From Perkinsus olseni (lineage: Eukaryota > Perkinsozoa > Perkinsida > Perkinsidae), in NCBI GenBank assembly GCA_013115135.1, contig JABANP010000068.1, forward strand, positions 108,780 to 172,779: a stretch of DNA of 64,000 nt, in the 5' to 3' direction. This document shows, piece by piece, positions 23,214-35,613 of the stretch (position 1 is the first letter of the stretch; every line of letters begins with the position of its first letter). Made by a program: the position numbers and the translations under genes. Below the pieces are notes generated by a model. The model saw only the letters and a program-made list of their open reading frames with translations, was not told the origin of the DNA and searched no databases.

Positions 23214-23959
23214 GTTGAACGACCAAGGCGATGAGGAATGACGCAGTGGGTCGGGAAGAACCGGCTGAAGAAAAATGAAAGATACGGAACTCAGTATTCA
23301 CGAGCACATTCAGATCACAACAGATGTGCCTCATCGAGCAGGTAGGCCTACCGCAAAATCAGTATCTTGTCTGCCTTCATCAGCACTCAGGGAGGAGGAT
23401 GCTCGCCGTAGGCGTCGGTGAGGCCGAGGAGAAATCGGCGGGGCCAACGCGTCCCCGAAGATAGACCTGAATCAACAGAGCCCCCGTCAGCACAAGACTG
23501 AGGTGAGGCCCAGTCCCGCTACCGTAGACGCTCGCTAACTTCGTTACTCTCTAGACGACCAAGACTTGTTAATGCTCGTGATCTCGACTTGTCACTTGGG
23601 TCACCACCGCTCGACAGCGTACGGCGGCGAACTACCACGCGAGCATCCTGAGGAGAAGCTCGAGTGTCTTGGGCCGTACCGTGTCACCAAAGCCGAGCTC
23701 ACCTCGCGGATAGCTGTCCTTTGCTTGGATTTACCTGCAAGGGACCTGTAGGGCTGTGACCCATTTTGAGGCATACACCAACGAAACTAAGCAATTCTGT
23801 GAGCCTCCCCTAGCCTCTTTGAACCCGAACTCCGAGTATGACTGATAGTGAAGGTTGAGGAAAGTTAATCACACGGTTCACGACGCAATCGAATAATGAT
23901 GATTGAAGGCACAGTGTTTTTATAAATTGTATACTGCGATGGTGACTGTGAGGGGTAGT
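23214..23959. other. intergenic region
   Basis: About 745 bases between the cyclase start and the stop of the HERC-like gene (both minus strand). It should include the cyclase promoter. No convincing exon seen; short open frames near 23570-23750 look accidental. Confidence 0.45.
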
Positions 23960-26900
23960 TCACTGCAAGCCGAACCCCTCGCTATTCTCGATGGCTGCGA
24001 GGAGCATCTTCTTCAGCTTGTCGGGGCTTGAGTACTCAGGCAAGAGCAGGACGTCATAGCAGGTGTAGGCCGTAGGTAGGCGGTCCGTCGGATCGCCACC
24101 GTTCTTCTGTACGATCATCTGAACGAGGACAAGTCAGTGACATGCCAACGCGCCGCTGGCTGCAGCGGGTACGGAAATGGATGAAGCAGAGCCGAAGCCA
24201 CAGTTACCCTTATCGAGCCCAATCCTCCTAGAGGAACACGGTCACTGCCTGTGACAAACTTCAGGAACTGTCGTTTCTGACAGAAAAATCGAAGATGCGC
24301 TATGAGACTGGGCGTTGCGAGAACTCTCATCAGAAGTAACACAGCTGACCACATGACAACCAGGAGTCCCAGCGGAGCTTGCCTGAGTATCGTTGAAGTC
24401 GGAGACGATCTTCCAGAAAGCCTGTATATAGGGATAGTCCTCTTTGTACGGGGCTCCCTCGTATCGGGCCGACTTCCGCAAGGCGTCGAAATCGAGCTTC
24501 TGCTCACCGCAAAGGATTGCGTGGAGATCCACAGGAGTTAGCGTGCAGAGCGTCAAGGAACTGACACAGTTCAAGAAAGGTGCCAACCAGTACGACTGGC
24601 TGTCGGGTGGCCCGGGCAACGGAGGCCGATCGATTACTTACTCGCCCAACACTCTATAGAAGCCTTTCTCGAAGGGGTCATAGTGATCCTTGATGCTGTC
24701 GACCAGCTTCCACTGGATGTACTCCCTGACGAACTGCTCTCGGTTTGAGTAGGTAACCGGTACGTTGGAGCCGTCGGGTATCAAGTCGTGGTTCCGACTC
24801 TCGCCATAGAAGTCATAAGATACGTTGAAGAAGATACAAAATGTGTCCTGACAAACTGAGCTGTGACGAAGCGTGCCTCGAACCCGTACCGTACCTTCAC
24901 TTCCTCATCGGCGTGTTGTGGATCCTTAGGCTCGTACTCGAGCAGGTGCTGCAGACTGCGAGCCTCCTCTGGGAAAACTTCCTCCAAGTCCTCGAAGGTG
25001 AGCTCAGCTGTCGATCCTTGCAACAGTCTCTTGAACAGCACCCGAGGGAAAGGCACCTGACCGGCATACACCATCACACGACCAGCCCGAGAATGTACGC
25101 AAGCGTAATATAGCACGCATGATATACGCATATATAATACAGCAGCTTGAGACGCACGCAGGGAGAAGCCTACCCCCAGTCCGGGTAAGTTGTTGTAGAC
25201 CAGAAGTCCTATGAGCGTGCCAACATGCTGGAAATTCTCCGGGCTCTCCACCGAGTTGGGGTTGATCCAGGTTACTCGGGAATCGGGAAGGTACTCAAAC
25301 ATGCCGTATCTGCAGCAGCAAGACAGGGACGTAAGCTGCTCTGAGTGCTCTGACCAGACGACGAGCGGGCATAACCAATCGAGAGACTCACTGGGCGTTG
25401 AACAGCTGCTTGCAAAGGATGTCGAAGAACTCCCGCTGCACTCCACCTTCGTCTACGCCGTCCTCGCCCTCGAACTTCACCATCATGGGGAACTTCAGCT
25501 GCTGATCGTCAGCCTGACAGCGTGAAGTGTATCCTCCAGTGTATACCGTCAATGTCCTCACCTCAGCCACCACGCGGAGAGCATCTTCAACGATATGGTC
25601 TCGTCGGACTTGTACTTGTAGCACCGTCTTCGGCCGAACACCTCGCATGAAAGCATCCACCATGATCCCTGGATGAGCCTGCCATACGAAGAACCACATT
25701 TGCGACCATAGAGGCCTCCCCAAGGCCTACCTGCAGATGCTCCTGGTTGTGTTTCACTTGCCTCAGCACATTCTCCATCTGCAGGACCTTGTTCTTGAAC
25801 GCCAACGGTACCAAGGAACCATATCCCAGCATAGAAGCCATATACTCGGTAACAGTAGTGGTGTTAGTGCCAACACACTCAGGCTTCGCCAAAACCTCAA
25901 GCTTGCTTGGCAATCGTCCTATAGGACGCCCGCCATGAGGATCCGGCCTGACAGAGCCCACACTCCTACCCCCAGAGCTTACGGCTCCCGCGGCCTTACT
26001 TGAGATACTCCTTCGCCCAAGTCTGTGAGTACATCATGAATTCGACATCGGGTGGTATGGCGTCCACCAAGCCAGTGACAGTGATCTCGTCAGCCCCTGG
26101 TAGGCCCACCTTCTCCGCAGCGCAAACGATGATAGTCAGTACAATCATAGCCTGAAAGCCAGAGGATAATACCTCAAGGTCCCCGCTACTCTTCTACCTG
26201 ACTGAGGACGGCCATCTTGCCGCCGCCGAGGTTGTGAACTTCATTTGCCAGTGAATTAGCCTGGTTGATCCACGTCTTTATAAGGCAGCCACTGAGGATG
26301 TAGTGCTGAGGGCACTCATTCGCGATCAAATCAACCTGCGAAGAACCACTGCACAGATAGCAGATAAATGTAGTTAAAACCACTATCAAGATCTACATGC
26401 GGAAAAATTAGACCAATGATAAGGCGACTATATCTACGGAACGTGAATGACGAAATAATCATTATGGAACTACGGGATCTTACCAATGCGAGCTTGCCCT
26501 TCGGAGACAGGCAGGCTACCAGCTCTCCCATCCTCTGACGGCACCAGGTTCCGACGGGTCGGTCCATCAGCGGCAGCAGCATGATCGTGAGGACCCCCCG
26601 GAGCTGATCCTCGGTCTCCAAGCTCTTGCCGCTCATATCCCGCAGTGAATCCCGGACCACCAGGGCCAGCTCCTGTTCGAAGTTGCTCTTCTGGAAGGCC
26701 TCACTCCCCCACAGCTCCGTAAAGCAAGCATATGCGGTCTGAGTGTCCAGCACCGATTTGCGGTGTCCGGGGTACAATAGACTAGAGTTGAGGATTTGGA
26801 TGCCGTCTTGCGTCCGGAATATGGCCAAGAGCGACCGCTTGAGATCGCTAGCAACGTTGGTGATGTAGTCATCCGAGGAGCTGCTGGTGCTGCTGCTCGT

Positions 26901-29397
26901 GAAGGTGCGAACCATACGCTGCAGGGACTCCGCTGAGAGCGCTGCGAAGGAGGTGGACCCAACGCCCGGTGTGACGACTTGATGCAGCATGGCATGGATC
27001 ACACCGTCTCGAGTGGAACGCGTTAATGATATCTGAATACAGCAGCAGGTCAAACGCTCCCGAGAAAGGGGGCTGATGTGCCCTACGCGACCGCCAGCCT
27101 TCTGCGCCAAGTAGTCCTTGCTCCCGCCACTTATGGTCTTCGGCAAATTATGGGATATGCTTCCACCCGAGGTGTCGGACATCAAGGAGGTGGCCTCGCT
27201 GACGGTGGCCGACTTCTGCGATGCTCCCCGCATGTGGCCCGCGAGACGCTCAGCATTATCAGTCCGCTTCAACCCGCCAGATTCACCAGCAGGCTCGGAA
27301 ATCACGCCTTCCACCGGCGTGGACAGCATACGCCGCTGCTTCCGGAGGGCACTGCCATCTCCAGGATCCACCGTCTACAACAAAACGCATGGACCGCTTC
27401 GCTCCGCCGGGAGCCTCAACAGCTTGTGGCCGCTCCTCCTTACCGCTGGCCGTGCTGATGCTGCCATCCGGTCGTCCTTTGGGAATGCCATCGAGTGGGC
27501 TTTGAACAAGCCAGGGGCACTCAAGTCTGTCGGCACGGAAGTTTTCACACGAGGCACCATGGGCCGCTCCGCAGACTTGATAGCGAGCACTGCCGAGTGG
27601 CTACGACCTGACCATTCACAGAGAGACTGAACCGCGGAATCCATGCCTGCTGTAATTACCTGCCGCCACAGAGAAGACTGCCAAGCTGCGAGGCATCAGC
27701 GTTGGTCTCAGCTCGGACGAACGGCCAGGCACACCGGTACCGAGCTGTCCGCTCTCGTTGCTGCCGCACCCAAACAACTTCCCATTGACGTCGAGGAAGA
27801 GTGTGTGCTGACCACCGCAGGCCACTGCTCTCCACACCTCTGAAAAGTTGTTGTCGAAAACAGGGCGGCTTGCTAGGAGCTCACCTTTGGATTGGAGGTT
27901 CAGGGGAATCGGCAAGGTCGGTTCCTCAGCAGGGTCAACACCACACTGGCCGGAGGCATTGTCACCCCAGAGGTAGGCCTGGCCACCCTGCAGCACCGCA
28001 GCTGTGTGCTGCGCCCCGCATGACGCCATCTGCACAGCCTTGGCCGGCGGTAGGCAGCTGACTGGCCCTGGCAGCAGCTCATGGTGACCAGCGTCCTGAG
28101 CGACAATGGCATCCTCCTCAGCACAATTCAACCGACGCCCTCACTTCGCGGCCAAGCTGCCCCTTGCGATTGGACCCCCAGGTGAAGAGGACCCCCGAGA
28201 TGGACACTGCGCAGGCATGAGCATCTCCAGCGGAAATCTGTCAGCGGAAATTGCAAGTCCTTTCACAACAGTATCAGCGTCAGGCTGGGGGTACTACCTG
28301 TCGTATCGGGACGCCGTAGGTTTGGCCACAATTTAGCACAGGTTTCGGAGCTGCTATCGCCTCAGTGTTGCCAGTGCCTGACATGAACTAATCTATACCG
28401 GCAATCTTGGCTTGCAACGGCAAGCTAGGGACGCTACAAAGCCGTTGTGAGATCGAGGTTCTATCACCAGAGGCTGCACAAGTATTATAGCTCAATCGGC
28501 AGCAGTCACAGAGGAAAAGCCCAGCCCACGTAGCCCACGAAACTAGCATCATGCGTGTAAGTGCTACCTAGCTGCCCCACGGAGTTGTTCCCCGTGCCGA
28601 AGACTTCTCCGGTCTCCAACAGTAGCAGCGTGAAAATCGCTACCGCACGCAACTTGACATACCTCCTGCGGCGTGACCATCATTCTCGGTGGCATCGGAT
28701 TGATCGAGGGCTGACCATGGCCCACCTACCCAGCGAGAAGACTACCAAACTCTCTAATGCAAAGCCCCTCCGTCCACCTGGCCGAACTCATTGTCCCTCC
28801 CCCAGCTGATGGCGAGGTTGTTGCTCGTCAGGGCCACAGTGTGATGGTCCCCGCAGTTCACAGCGGTCACCTGGCCATGGATGAAGCATCGCCACTACCA
28901 CAACTGCCGCAGACGTACAAAACTCTGCTCTAGCTCTTGGTAGGCCACCAACCTCGGTTTGAATAGATTCTCAGAGTCATCGCCATCGGGTCCTGTGATG
29001 TAAGCCTTCTCATTGTGGCCTGAGGGCGGCAGCCTAGGACCGCCACAGAGGACCGTCACCGCTCTCACCTCCACCGTAAATCCTCCCCGATTCACTGACT
29101 ACCAGCGTGGACTCCGGCCCAGCGCATAGCGATTTTGGATGCCGCTGGTCCAGCTCGCACACTCTCTGAGGTCTGACAAGCAGCCCGTTGAGGCTTCCCC
29201 ATCCAGCGGTTGCTCACCTCTCCACAGTGCTCTTGCCTTGCTCATTTTCAGCCAGGCATTGGCCACACCAGTTGTCTCCCCCAACAGTAAACCCCTACGG
29301 AGTCCTCCACGGGGCTGCCGAGAGCGTCGGAGCTCTCAGAGACTAGTATTTCAGACGAGGATGAACCTTCTGGTGATGAATCGTCCGTACTGGACAT
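23960..29397 (-). CDS. HERC-type E3 ubiquitin ligase (RCC1 repeats + HECT domain)
   Basis: Long multi-exon gene. After a short acidic N-terminus, RCC1 blades appear in successive exons: GVYCWG (29290), [17 protein letters not shown] (28850), [15 protein letters not shown] (28590), [12 protein letters not shown]...[13 protein letters not shown] and [12 protein letters not shown]...[11 protein letters not shown] (28040-27740). A Ser-rich linker and a helical region follow (27.4-26.4 kb). The HECT domain occupies 25.7-23.96 kb: [48 protein letters not shown], and the C-terminal [17 protein letters not shown] with the catalytic Cys, ending GFGLQ. HECT ligases take ubiquitin onto that Cys before passing it to substrate; the blades probably bind a substrate or GTPase. 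A run of five C near 29280 shifts the frame inside the first blade. Confidence 0.85.
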
Positions 29398-29599
29398 AAT
29401 ACCGTTGATAAGTAGTAAAAATAGATAAAAATCAACTGGCAAATCACTCCAGATTTTGGACACTTAACGCAACAGCATCGCAGCTTACAACGGAGTGACA
29501 ACTCATGAACAACCAGGTCATGCCAGCAACCCCTACCAGTGGTAGTACGAACAAAGGATCCGCCATAAAATGATACACCCCTTGCTGGATTCAACCTCA

Positions 29600-30422
29600 G
29601 AACAAGGGTCCTTTCATGGACTGGCTTCGAACCAAGGAGTCCGCGAAGGCCCTCGAGCGTCCCAAATCCTTGATAACTTCCTGTCAAAACTTCGATGGTT
29701 TCCCGGTTCCTCCTTCTGCCCTCCTTCAGTTCTCTTATTTTGCCCTTCAGACCAGCGATCTCTCCCCTCGAAGAGCATCCGACTTGGCCTTTTCATCCAC
29801 TTTCATCAACAGCGCTTTCGCCGAGAAGGACCTGTTGGCCGACGAGATGGTAGGTCGAGCGAAGTTCCCACGCGGGCCGCTCCTCATAACCGAGCCCCTG
29901 GCTGAGGCTGACTTGAGAAGGGCCTCCTTAACCTCAGTGGAAGAGAGAATCCTATCGACTGGGTCACCGCCATTTTTTGACCCGGGGAAGAAGCTTGATG
30001 ATGATGCAGAGACCCTGACTGACTGGCGAGACGGGAGAGTCTGCTGCGAATGGGAGCGGGCGACGCCCCAGGAAGCCACAGAAGAGCCTCTCGAGACCGC
30101 CGGGACCACAGCCTCGGTCTTGCCCGTGTTGGGAGCAACTGGAGCAGCACCAATCGACACTACTCTTGACCCGACTAGCCTGGCCGAGACGGGAACTTCT
30201 CGCGGACTATCGTCATCTAGATCATAGGGCTGGCCTCCAGGCTGCTGAGGGACGACGGCTGTCTGGGCGAAGGGAGGTATGGTAGGGGGCGAGAAAACCA
30301 CCGTAGTAGAGCATGAAGCGCGGGGAAAACGAATAGGCGATGCCTGCCACGGGATGTAGAGATCCACCGAAGAACAAAAACGCAAAACTGCTGGCGAGAA
30401 AAAATGGTTGAAAATCTTTCAT
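29600..30422 (-). CDS. hypothetical membrane protein with coiled-coil tail
   Basis: Reads from ATG 30422 through a hydrophobic stretch (FFLASSFAFLFFGG, then GIAYSFSPRFMLYYGGF). A Pro/Ser-rich region with an acidic PYDLDDDSPREV patch and a basic Ser-rich region follow, and then a short coiled coil (IAGLKGKIRELKEG). The frame shifts near 30290 (a run of C) and again near 29773, and the C-terminus is not determined; the value 29600 is approximate. It lies between the transporter and the HERC-like gene, all on the minus strand. I recognise no family. It could also be two short genes. Confidence 0.4.
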
Positions 30423-30467
30423 CAAATTAAGGCGAGACAAATTTGGTAGCAATCACGTGAGTTCCGG

Positions 30468-31913
30468 TCACTCGATTTCCCCTACTGACATTCCCGACTC
30501 CTCATCGCTGCCTTCCGAGATGGTGCTCAACCGGCGGCCTCTCCCGGGCTGGCCCACCTTCGAATACTCGCTAGAATAAGCGGGCTCATCCCGGCCAATA
30601 ACAGCAGCACCCAGCCGGTAGCCAATCGCCGAGGCTGATACTAGAACCGCTCCCACCAAGGAACCATGGGGAATTGATCTTGGTATAGTCCGAGTAGAGC
30701 ACAGCAGAAACCACTACAGTGCAGATGAGGGTGCCCGCATGCAGGTATGCGTTGACCATGTTGTTGCCGTAGTTGAGTATCACTGCCGTAGCCAGGCCCA
30801 CCACAGAGAGACCAACAGCAGTAACTGCGAACCAATCTCGACGAAAGGGGCTCACGCAGGGACTCACCTAGACCTGCTCTGAGTGCCTCAACCGTGGGCA
30901 TCTCGCCCGTCACTGCAGCAGCGGCCATCACAGCCACCGAGTTCAATGGCGCTCCCCACATGTAGATCCTGGAGTTGCGAAGAAGGAAGGGTATCTCACT
31001 GTCACGGTCTTGGAAAGAGATACTCCACCCATATGTTTGAGAACGAGGACACGAGGGCGATGGTGAAGACTAGGCCGGCACCTATCAGGCTAGGAGATGG
31101 CGGCCAGCGGCGGCGGCCTATAGGGGCTACCCACCTAGCATGGTCCGGACCCATCGGCTGCTTCCACCTGTTTCTGGGTTGTCAACATCGTTACGCTGCC
31201 CCTCTTCCGTCCCTGATGCGACCACCGCGATACACAGACCAACGGCACAAAGGACAGTGCAGATGAATTGGGTCATCGAGAGAGAGCGGCCCAGGAAGTA
31301 CCTGAGGGCAGCGCCAGAGTCGATCAGACCCACTACGACGAAGACCCTACCGAAAGAGGAGAGCTGTGATGACGATCTTTATGTTCAACAGAAGCTGGAA
31401 AGTTGCTGATGAATCCAGTAGATCGAGAGCCACAAAGATACTGTTGTTCTCGATAAGATAGACAACCTGACAGAATCCGCTGCTCCCTCGTGTACCGTAC
31501 CCACGCTTACAGCGGGGACGCAGTAGGCCAGGGCCTCCTTGAAACCAGTGTACCGAACCACGGTCGTCAAACCGTAACGTGAGCCAGGATTCGACCCATC
31601 CGGCGGGGTGGCTTTCCGAGTGGTAACCAGGTAAACGCAGATGCAGCAGGTAAGCTTAATCACTGATAAAGAGGACGAGTGGCCACAGCTGACGGTTGCC
31701 GAGACGCCCACCTTCGGCCAAAGTGACGACTATGTACTTGTTGGTGCCGTAGAATGTCTGATGGTGCTGCTGCTCATGATGGATGAAGGTGTTGATAAGT
31801 GCGAGGACGAAGCACAAGGCGAGAGCCAGGAGCACGACCACGGCGACTGGTGCCCCCCGTGCGAAGCGGGCCTCTTCCGAATTGGGCTGCTCACCCGAGG
31901 ACGGAAGAGCCAT
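30468..31913 (-). CDS. nucleotide-sugar transporter (SLC35A-like)
   Basis: Spliced gene from ATG 31913 (MALPSSGEQPN). Motifs in order: first membrane segment AVVVLLALALCFVLALINTF; KYIVVTLAEG and IKLTCCICVYLV; YTGFKEALAYCVPAV; YLIENNSIFVALDLLDSSATFQLL; NIKIVITALL; GAGLVFTIALVSSFSNIWVEY with the nearby RNSRIYMWG; GLATAVILNYGNNMVNA; and AVLVSASAIGY. This is the order of UDP-sugar/CMP-sialate transporters (ten membrane segments, Golgi or ER membrane, antiport of nucleotide sugar for NMP). The tail is acidic. The sugar cannot be told from sequence alone. An extra base in a CCC run near 30654 shifts the frame before the last segment. It could feed glycosylation of Thr-rich proteins such as those at the left end, but that link is speculative. 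Confidence 0.8.
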
Positions 31914-32107
31914 ACAAAACTGAGATACCACCGAGGAGAAGGGCAGCAGCAGGCACAGCGACCCGGAAACTCAACAGGATAACCTCTGGGAAGCTTCAAC
32001 AGTAGACGGGCATTAGACCATGCTCCAATGGCGCTGTACACGGTAGCTCCACCAATGTACCGCAGCACGAGGAAGTAGTTGGAAGGATCCTGGACCGCCG
32101 AGATCAC
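31891..32107 (-). other. unassigned hydrophobic reading frame
   Basis: Between the stop of the LRR gene and the start of the transporter, minus-strand frames read DPSNYFLVLRYIGGATVYSAIG and, in another frame, FRVAVPAAALLLGGISVLYG, to a TGA at 31891. They look like two membrane segments, but no ATG lies at the head and the frame changes once. It could be a small two-segment membrane protein or an upstream exon of the transporter. Confidence 0.25.
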
Positions 32108-34538
32108 TCGGTACGGTGAGGGTAGTACCCTCCTGCACTCTCCTCCAGTCCTGGTTCGTCTTCCAGAGTTTCCTCATACTAACAAGGCCAGCATTGAACG
32201 CACAAGGGCCATGACCCCGGCCGACGTACCAGCTGCTCCTCCTCATCGTCCTGAAGGCCTCTCAGATAAGCTTCCCTATCCAGCACTCCCTCCGCTTCAG
32301 CCAACCATTCCGCCATCCTACGTGAAACAGCGCGTACTCCGTGTGGGCCGAGAGAGGCGATACTTCCTGAGGTCCCCTTCAGCAGCGTTGGTGAGGCGAC
32401 GCGCTGTGGCACTGAAGTCGTCCATCATACCCTGCATCGCCGAGGTCCATTCCGAGTCCAACTACCAAAACCGATACATCACGAGGGACATGCTCGTGAC
32501 TCTGGAGAGAACTCGTTGAGCATATGTCAAGTCTTCCCGTCGGCTCGAGAAAAGCTATTGCACGCGGCCCACTCATGGTACCTTAGTTTCGTCCCAGAAT
32601 CCGCTCTGCATCGGCTGTACCTTCTCCTGCAAATGCCCCACTTCGGCCGACTCCGCTGTGGTAGGACGGTCCTCAGGGTGTTCACCCGAGGCCACGAGCG
32701 GAACTCCGGCAACGCCTCTCCCCGCACCACGACTCTCTCCCCTCAGAGCAATGCCGTCCAAGACCGAGAGTCCCGGACAACAGCGGTGCAGGCCTTGCGC
32801 TGAGCAGGAATGGAGGAGCGAGCACGGATTGCCCGCTATCTGAGAAAGACGCAGTGACTTCAGTGAACCCTTCCGTCTACAACTGATGCATGGGTAATGC
32901 CCGTAGCCACTTCTACTGAGGCAGTGCAAGTGGCCCAGAGCACGCTGCAACTACGGTTTATACCGTTATTATCAAAATGGTAGGATCATCGAAAACAAAG
33001 TCATAAGCCCGACTGAACGTAGTCTACAACTCCTGTTCACAGTTCCTACCGCCAAGAGCCCAAATCACAACCTATAACAATGCCAATTACCAGCTACTCA
33101 AGGAGACGGACCCGCTCCTGCGTTCTTCGCCTACCGTGAGCTCCGCGAGATCCTTCAGACTGGAAAGCTCCTCCGCGACCGGCCTTCCTTCCTCCAGCCT
33201 GTTGTCGGCTAGCTGCAACACCTCCACATTAGGGCACACTTTCGCCAGCCCCTTCACCGTCGATAGACGGTTACTCGCCAAGTACAACTCGACGAGGTGC
33301 TCACACACTGGAAGGCCCTTCAAGCTCCGCAGACGATTAGCAGTGACGGAGAGGACAGACAGAGCGTTACCTTTCGGGACAAACGAGAGGCTCTTCAGAA
33401 GACAGCCGTCTACTCTGAGCTCCTTGAGGCCTCGGATGTGGACCAACTGTCTCACCTCCAGACCATCAATAGGATTGTGTCCCAGATCCACCACCACTAG
33501 ACCCGGCAAGGATCTCAATGCTTCGCCTAGCGTCCCCGACCCCAGAGCGTTGTGGGAGGCATCCAGCCGACTAAGCCTTCTCAACCCCTCGACACCTTCC
33601 AAGCTCAGCAGCTGGTTTCGCTGACACTCGAAAGTCTCCAGTGTCTTCGGTAAGGCACAGCCGAGCCGTGTAAGACGATTGTCGGCGACTGACAGGTGCT
33701 TCAGCTGCGGCGGCCAGTCGACCCCACGAAGCTCCGACAGCATACACGAAGCCAGGTTGAGCACAATGAGGCTCCGCCACTGCGTCCCGCGAGTGAACCC
33801 GAATGCTGTTATATTATTGCTGGACAGGTCGACCTCTTCCACCCTCCCCTTTTCTTCCACCTTCTCGATGCCTTCGGTGGAACTCAGCATTTGATAATGC
33901 AAGTCGAGCTTCACAACAGGGCCCTCTTCATCTAATCTCGTAGAGGCCCATGCGATGTCTATGCCGTCCCTCCGAGGACGGGCGGCAGTCGGGAGCCAGC
34001 GCTCCTCTGTCAAAGCGACCGAGGTCCCCCTCCTCAAGGGCAGACACCGCCGACGTCGAAGAAGAGGTTGAGAATGCATCCTTCAAGGCAGCGTCAACAG
34101 GCGAAGCCTCCGCTTCCTCCGGACACGTGTCCTGCCGCGACATGTGGCTGCCCTCCGCACTGGATACACGAGATCCGCTCAGACTAGCGTCGGCAAGCCA
34201 CTTCTCCGGGGAGACACTGTCCTCGCCAACGCTAGTACTCGACATCGATCCAAGGCCCTTCTTCCCTGGCTCCGGTCTCGATACTCTGAGGAAGCCCCCG
34301 AGGACCTCCTACAGCCACTCCAGACGCTGGGGGGTCAGCAAGTTCCAGGAGCGAGCTACTGCGAAAACCCCGGACTACCCGGTGCGTGAACGCTATCGCC
34401 GAGAACTTGCCAGCCCGCGCCAGTACCACCACTTCTATCTAGATCGAACCAGGTCCTATCCGTCCCTATATGACCATCGAATGCCTGCTCATCCAGTGAC
34501 GACTTGAGGCGGTCTACAATCGAGGACTGTGCTGCCAT
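32104..34538 (-). CDS. leucine-rich repeat protein (SDS22-like LRRs, LRR cap, acidic helical tail)
   Basis: The core exon (34000-33100) carries about nine SDS22-type LRRs of about 22 residues, with units such as VEEVDLSSNNITAF, LKHLSVADNRLTRLG and LVELYLASNRLSTVKGL. An intron after AELT joins it to an exon with the LRR cap signature, IAGNPCSLLH...CCPGLSVLDGIALRGE. Later exons are helical and acidic (MAEWLAEAEGVLDREAYLRGLQ, then DDEEEQL spliced through a 51-nt intron to YEETLEDEPG), ending at a TGA at 32104. The N-terminus is Ser-rich; the start may be ATG 34245 instead of 34538. A run of five C at 34025-34029 adds a base ahead of the LRRs. LRR-cap proteins of this shape are often flagellar or phosphatase regulators; the role here is open. 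Confidence 0.75.
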
Positions 34539-34657
34539 GACCAGGGAAATTCACTTGGCAACTGCAACGAATGCGGGATGCTATCGAAGCCTGCACAACA
34601 GCGTCGGTGAGCAGCGAAACTGGGAGCTCTACCCAGACCCGAGCGGTCGGCATTGCG

Positions 34658-35505
34658 TCACTTATACTTCACCCCGCCCATGAACTCTCTCGCGTTAGGT
34701 ACACTACCGTTAAACTCCGCTCCAGAGAAGTCGAATCCAGGATTCTCTTCCTGACACGAAATGACCATCCCGCAGAAGTTGGGCCAAGAGCGGTATTCGC
34801 TACCTGGAATCTCTCTAACATGAGCTTTTTGCTGAGCTCGTTCTGCGTGAAGGCGTCCAACTGAGCCTGCCCTTCGAAGCACGATGGCCACAGCTCCGCC
34901 TTGCGAGCCTACCACCATCTATTCGAGACTTTAGAGGAACCTCTCCAGATCACCTTCGCCAGAATAATATGAACCTCGCCGTCCTCTATGAACCAGGTTG
35001 AGTCATCCTTATCGACCAAGCCTGCCCTGAGATGGCAAGAACGTGTCACCGAACCACGCTTGTCTTCGTTCGACAAGGACAGGGAAGAGTGGCCCACCCT
35101 ACGGTTCGTGATTGAGGTAAAACTGGTCAGCTCCCCTGAGACTGAGCTTCACGCGCTTAGGGTCCAACGAGATGGAGAGCTGGCTGGCTTTGGTGCAGCC
35201 AGGAGGCAATTTACATAGATGTGGACCTACGACCACAAGGAGCAGGATTACCGGGATACCGTGCCTGGGTCTCGGAAAATTCGGGATACCTAGGCGGCGA
35301 TCCGAGAGTGCATGTTAGTCAACGGAATAAAGGCACACCATGATACCCGACTACGATCAAGATCCTCCCCTCCCGCTGTTATCACCTCGTCCTGCGTTTG
35401 CTCCCACTCATACACGACATGCCCTTCGTAGATGTAGGGCTGTCGGCCTCTTGCTTTCTTCTCCAACTCTCTCACTTTAGGGTCCTTGTCGTCTCGTCCA
35501 ACCAT
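34658..35505 (-). CDS. CS-domain protein, NudC domain-containing protein 2-like
   Basis: Spliced gene of five or so exons from ATG 35505 (MVGRDDKDPKVRELEKK). The CS (p23-like) fold is spread over them: YEGHVVYEWEQTQDEV; KLPPGCTKASQLSISLDPKRV and KLSLRGADQFYL; and DKDDSTWFIEDGEVHIILAKV. A helical segment QLDAFTQNELSKKLMLERFQ follows, and then ENPGFDFSGAEFNGSVPNA, diagnostic of the NUDCD2 group. It ends FMGGVKYK and a TGA at 34658. These proteins are Hsp90-linked co-chaperones implicated in dynein/LIS1 stability; activity here is inferred from the family. Confidence 0.85.
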
Positions 35506-35613
35506 CCGGAATAATCATACAAACTCTATTCGAAATCCCCATCAGCGTTATCTCGCCAGTATCCCGGGAACGCAATCAACACCAGGATTGAAACATCGCT
35601 GGCGCCAGTGGTG

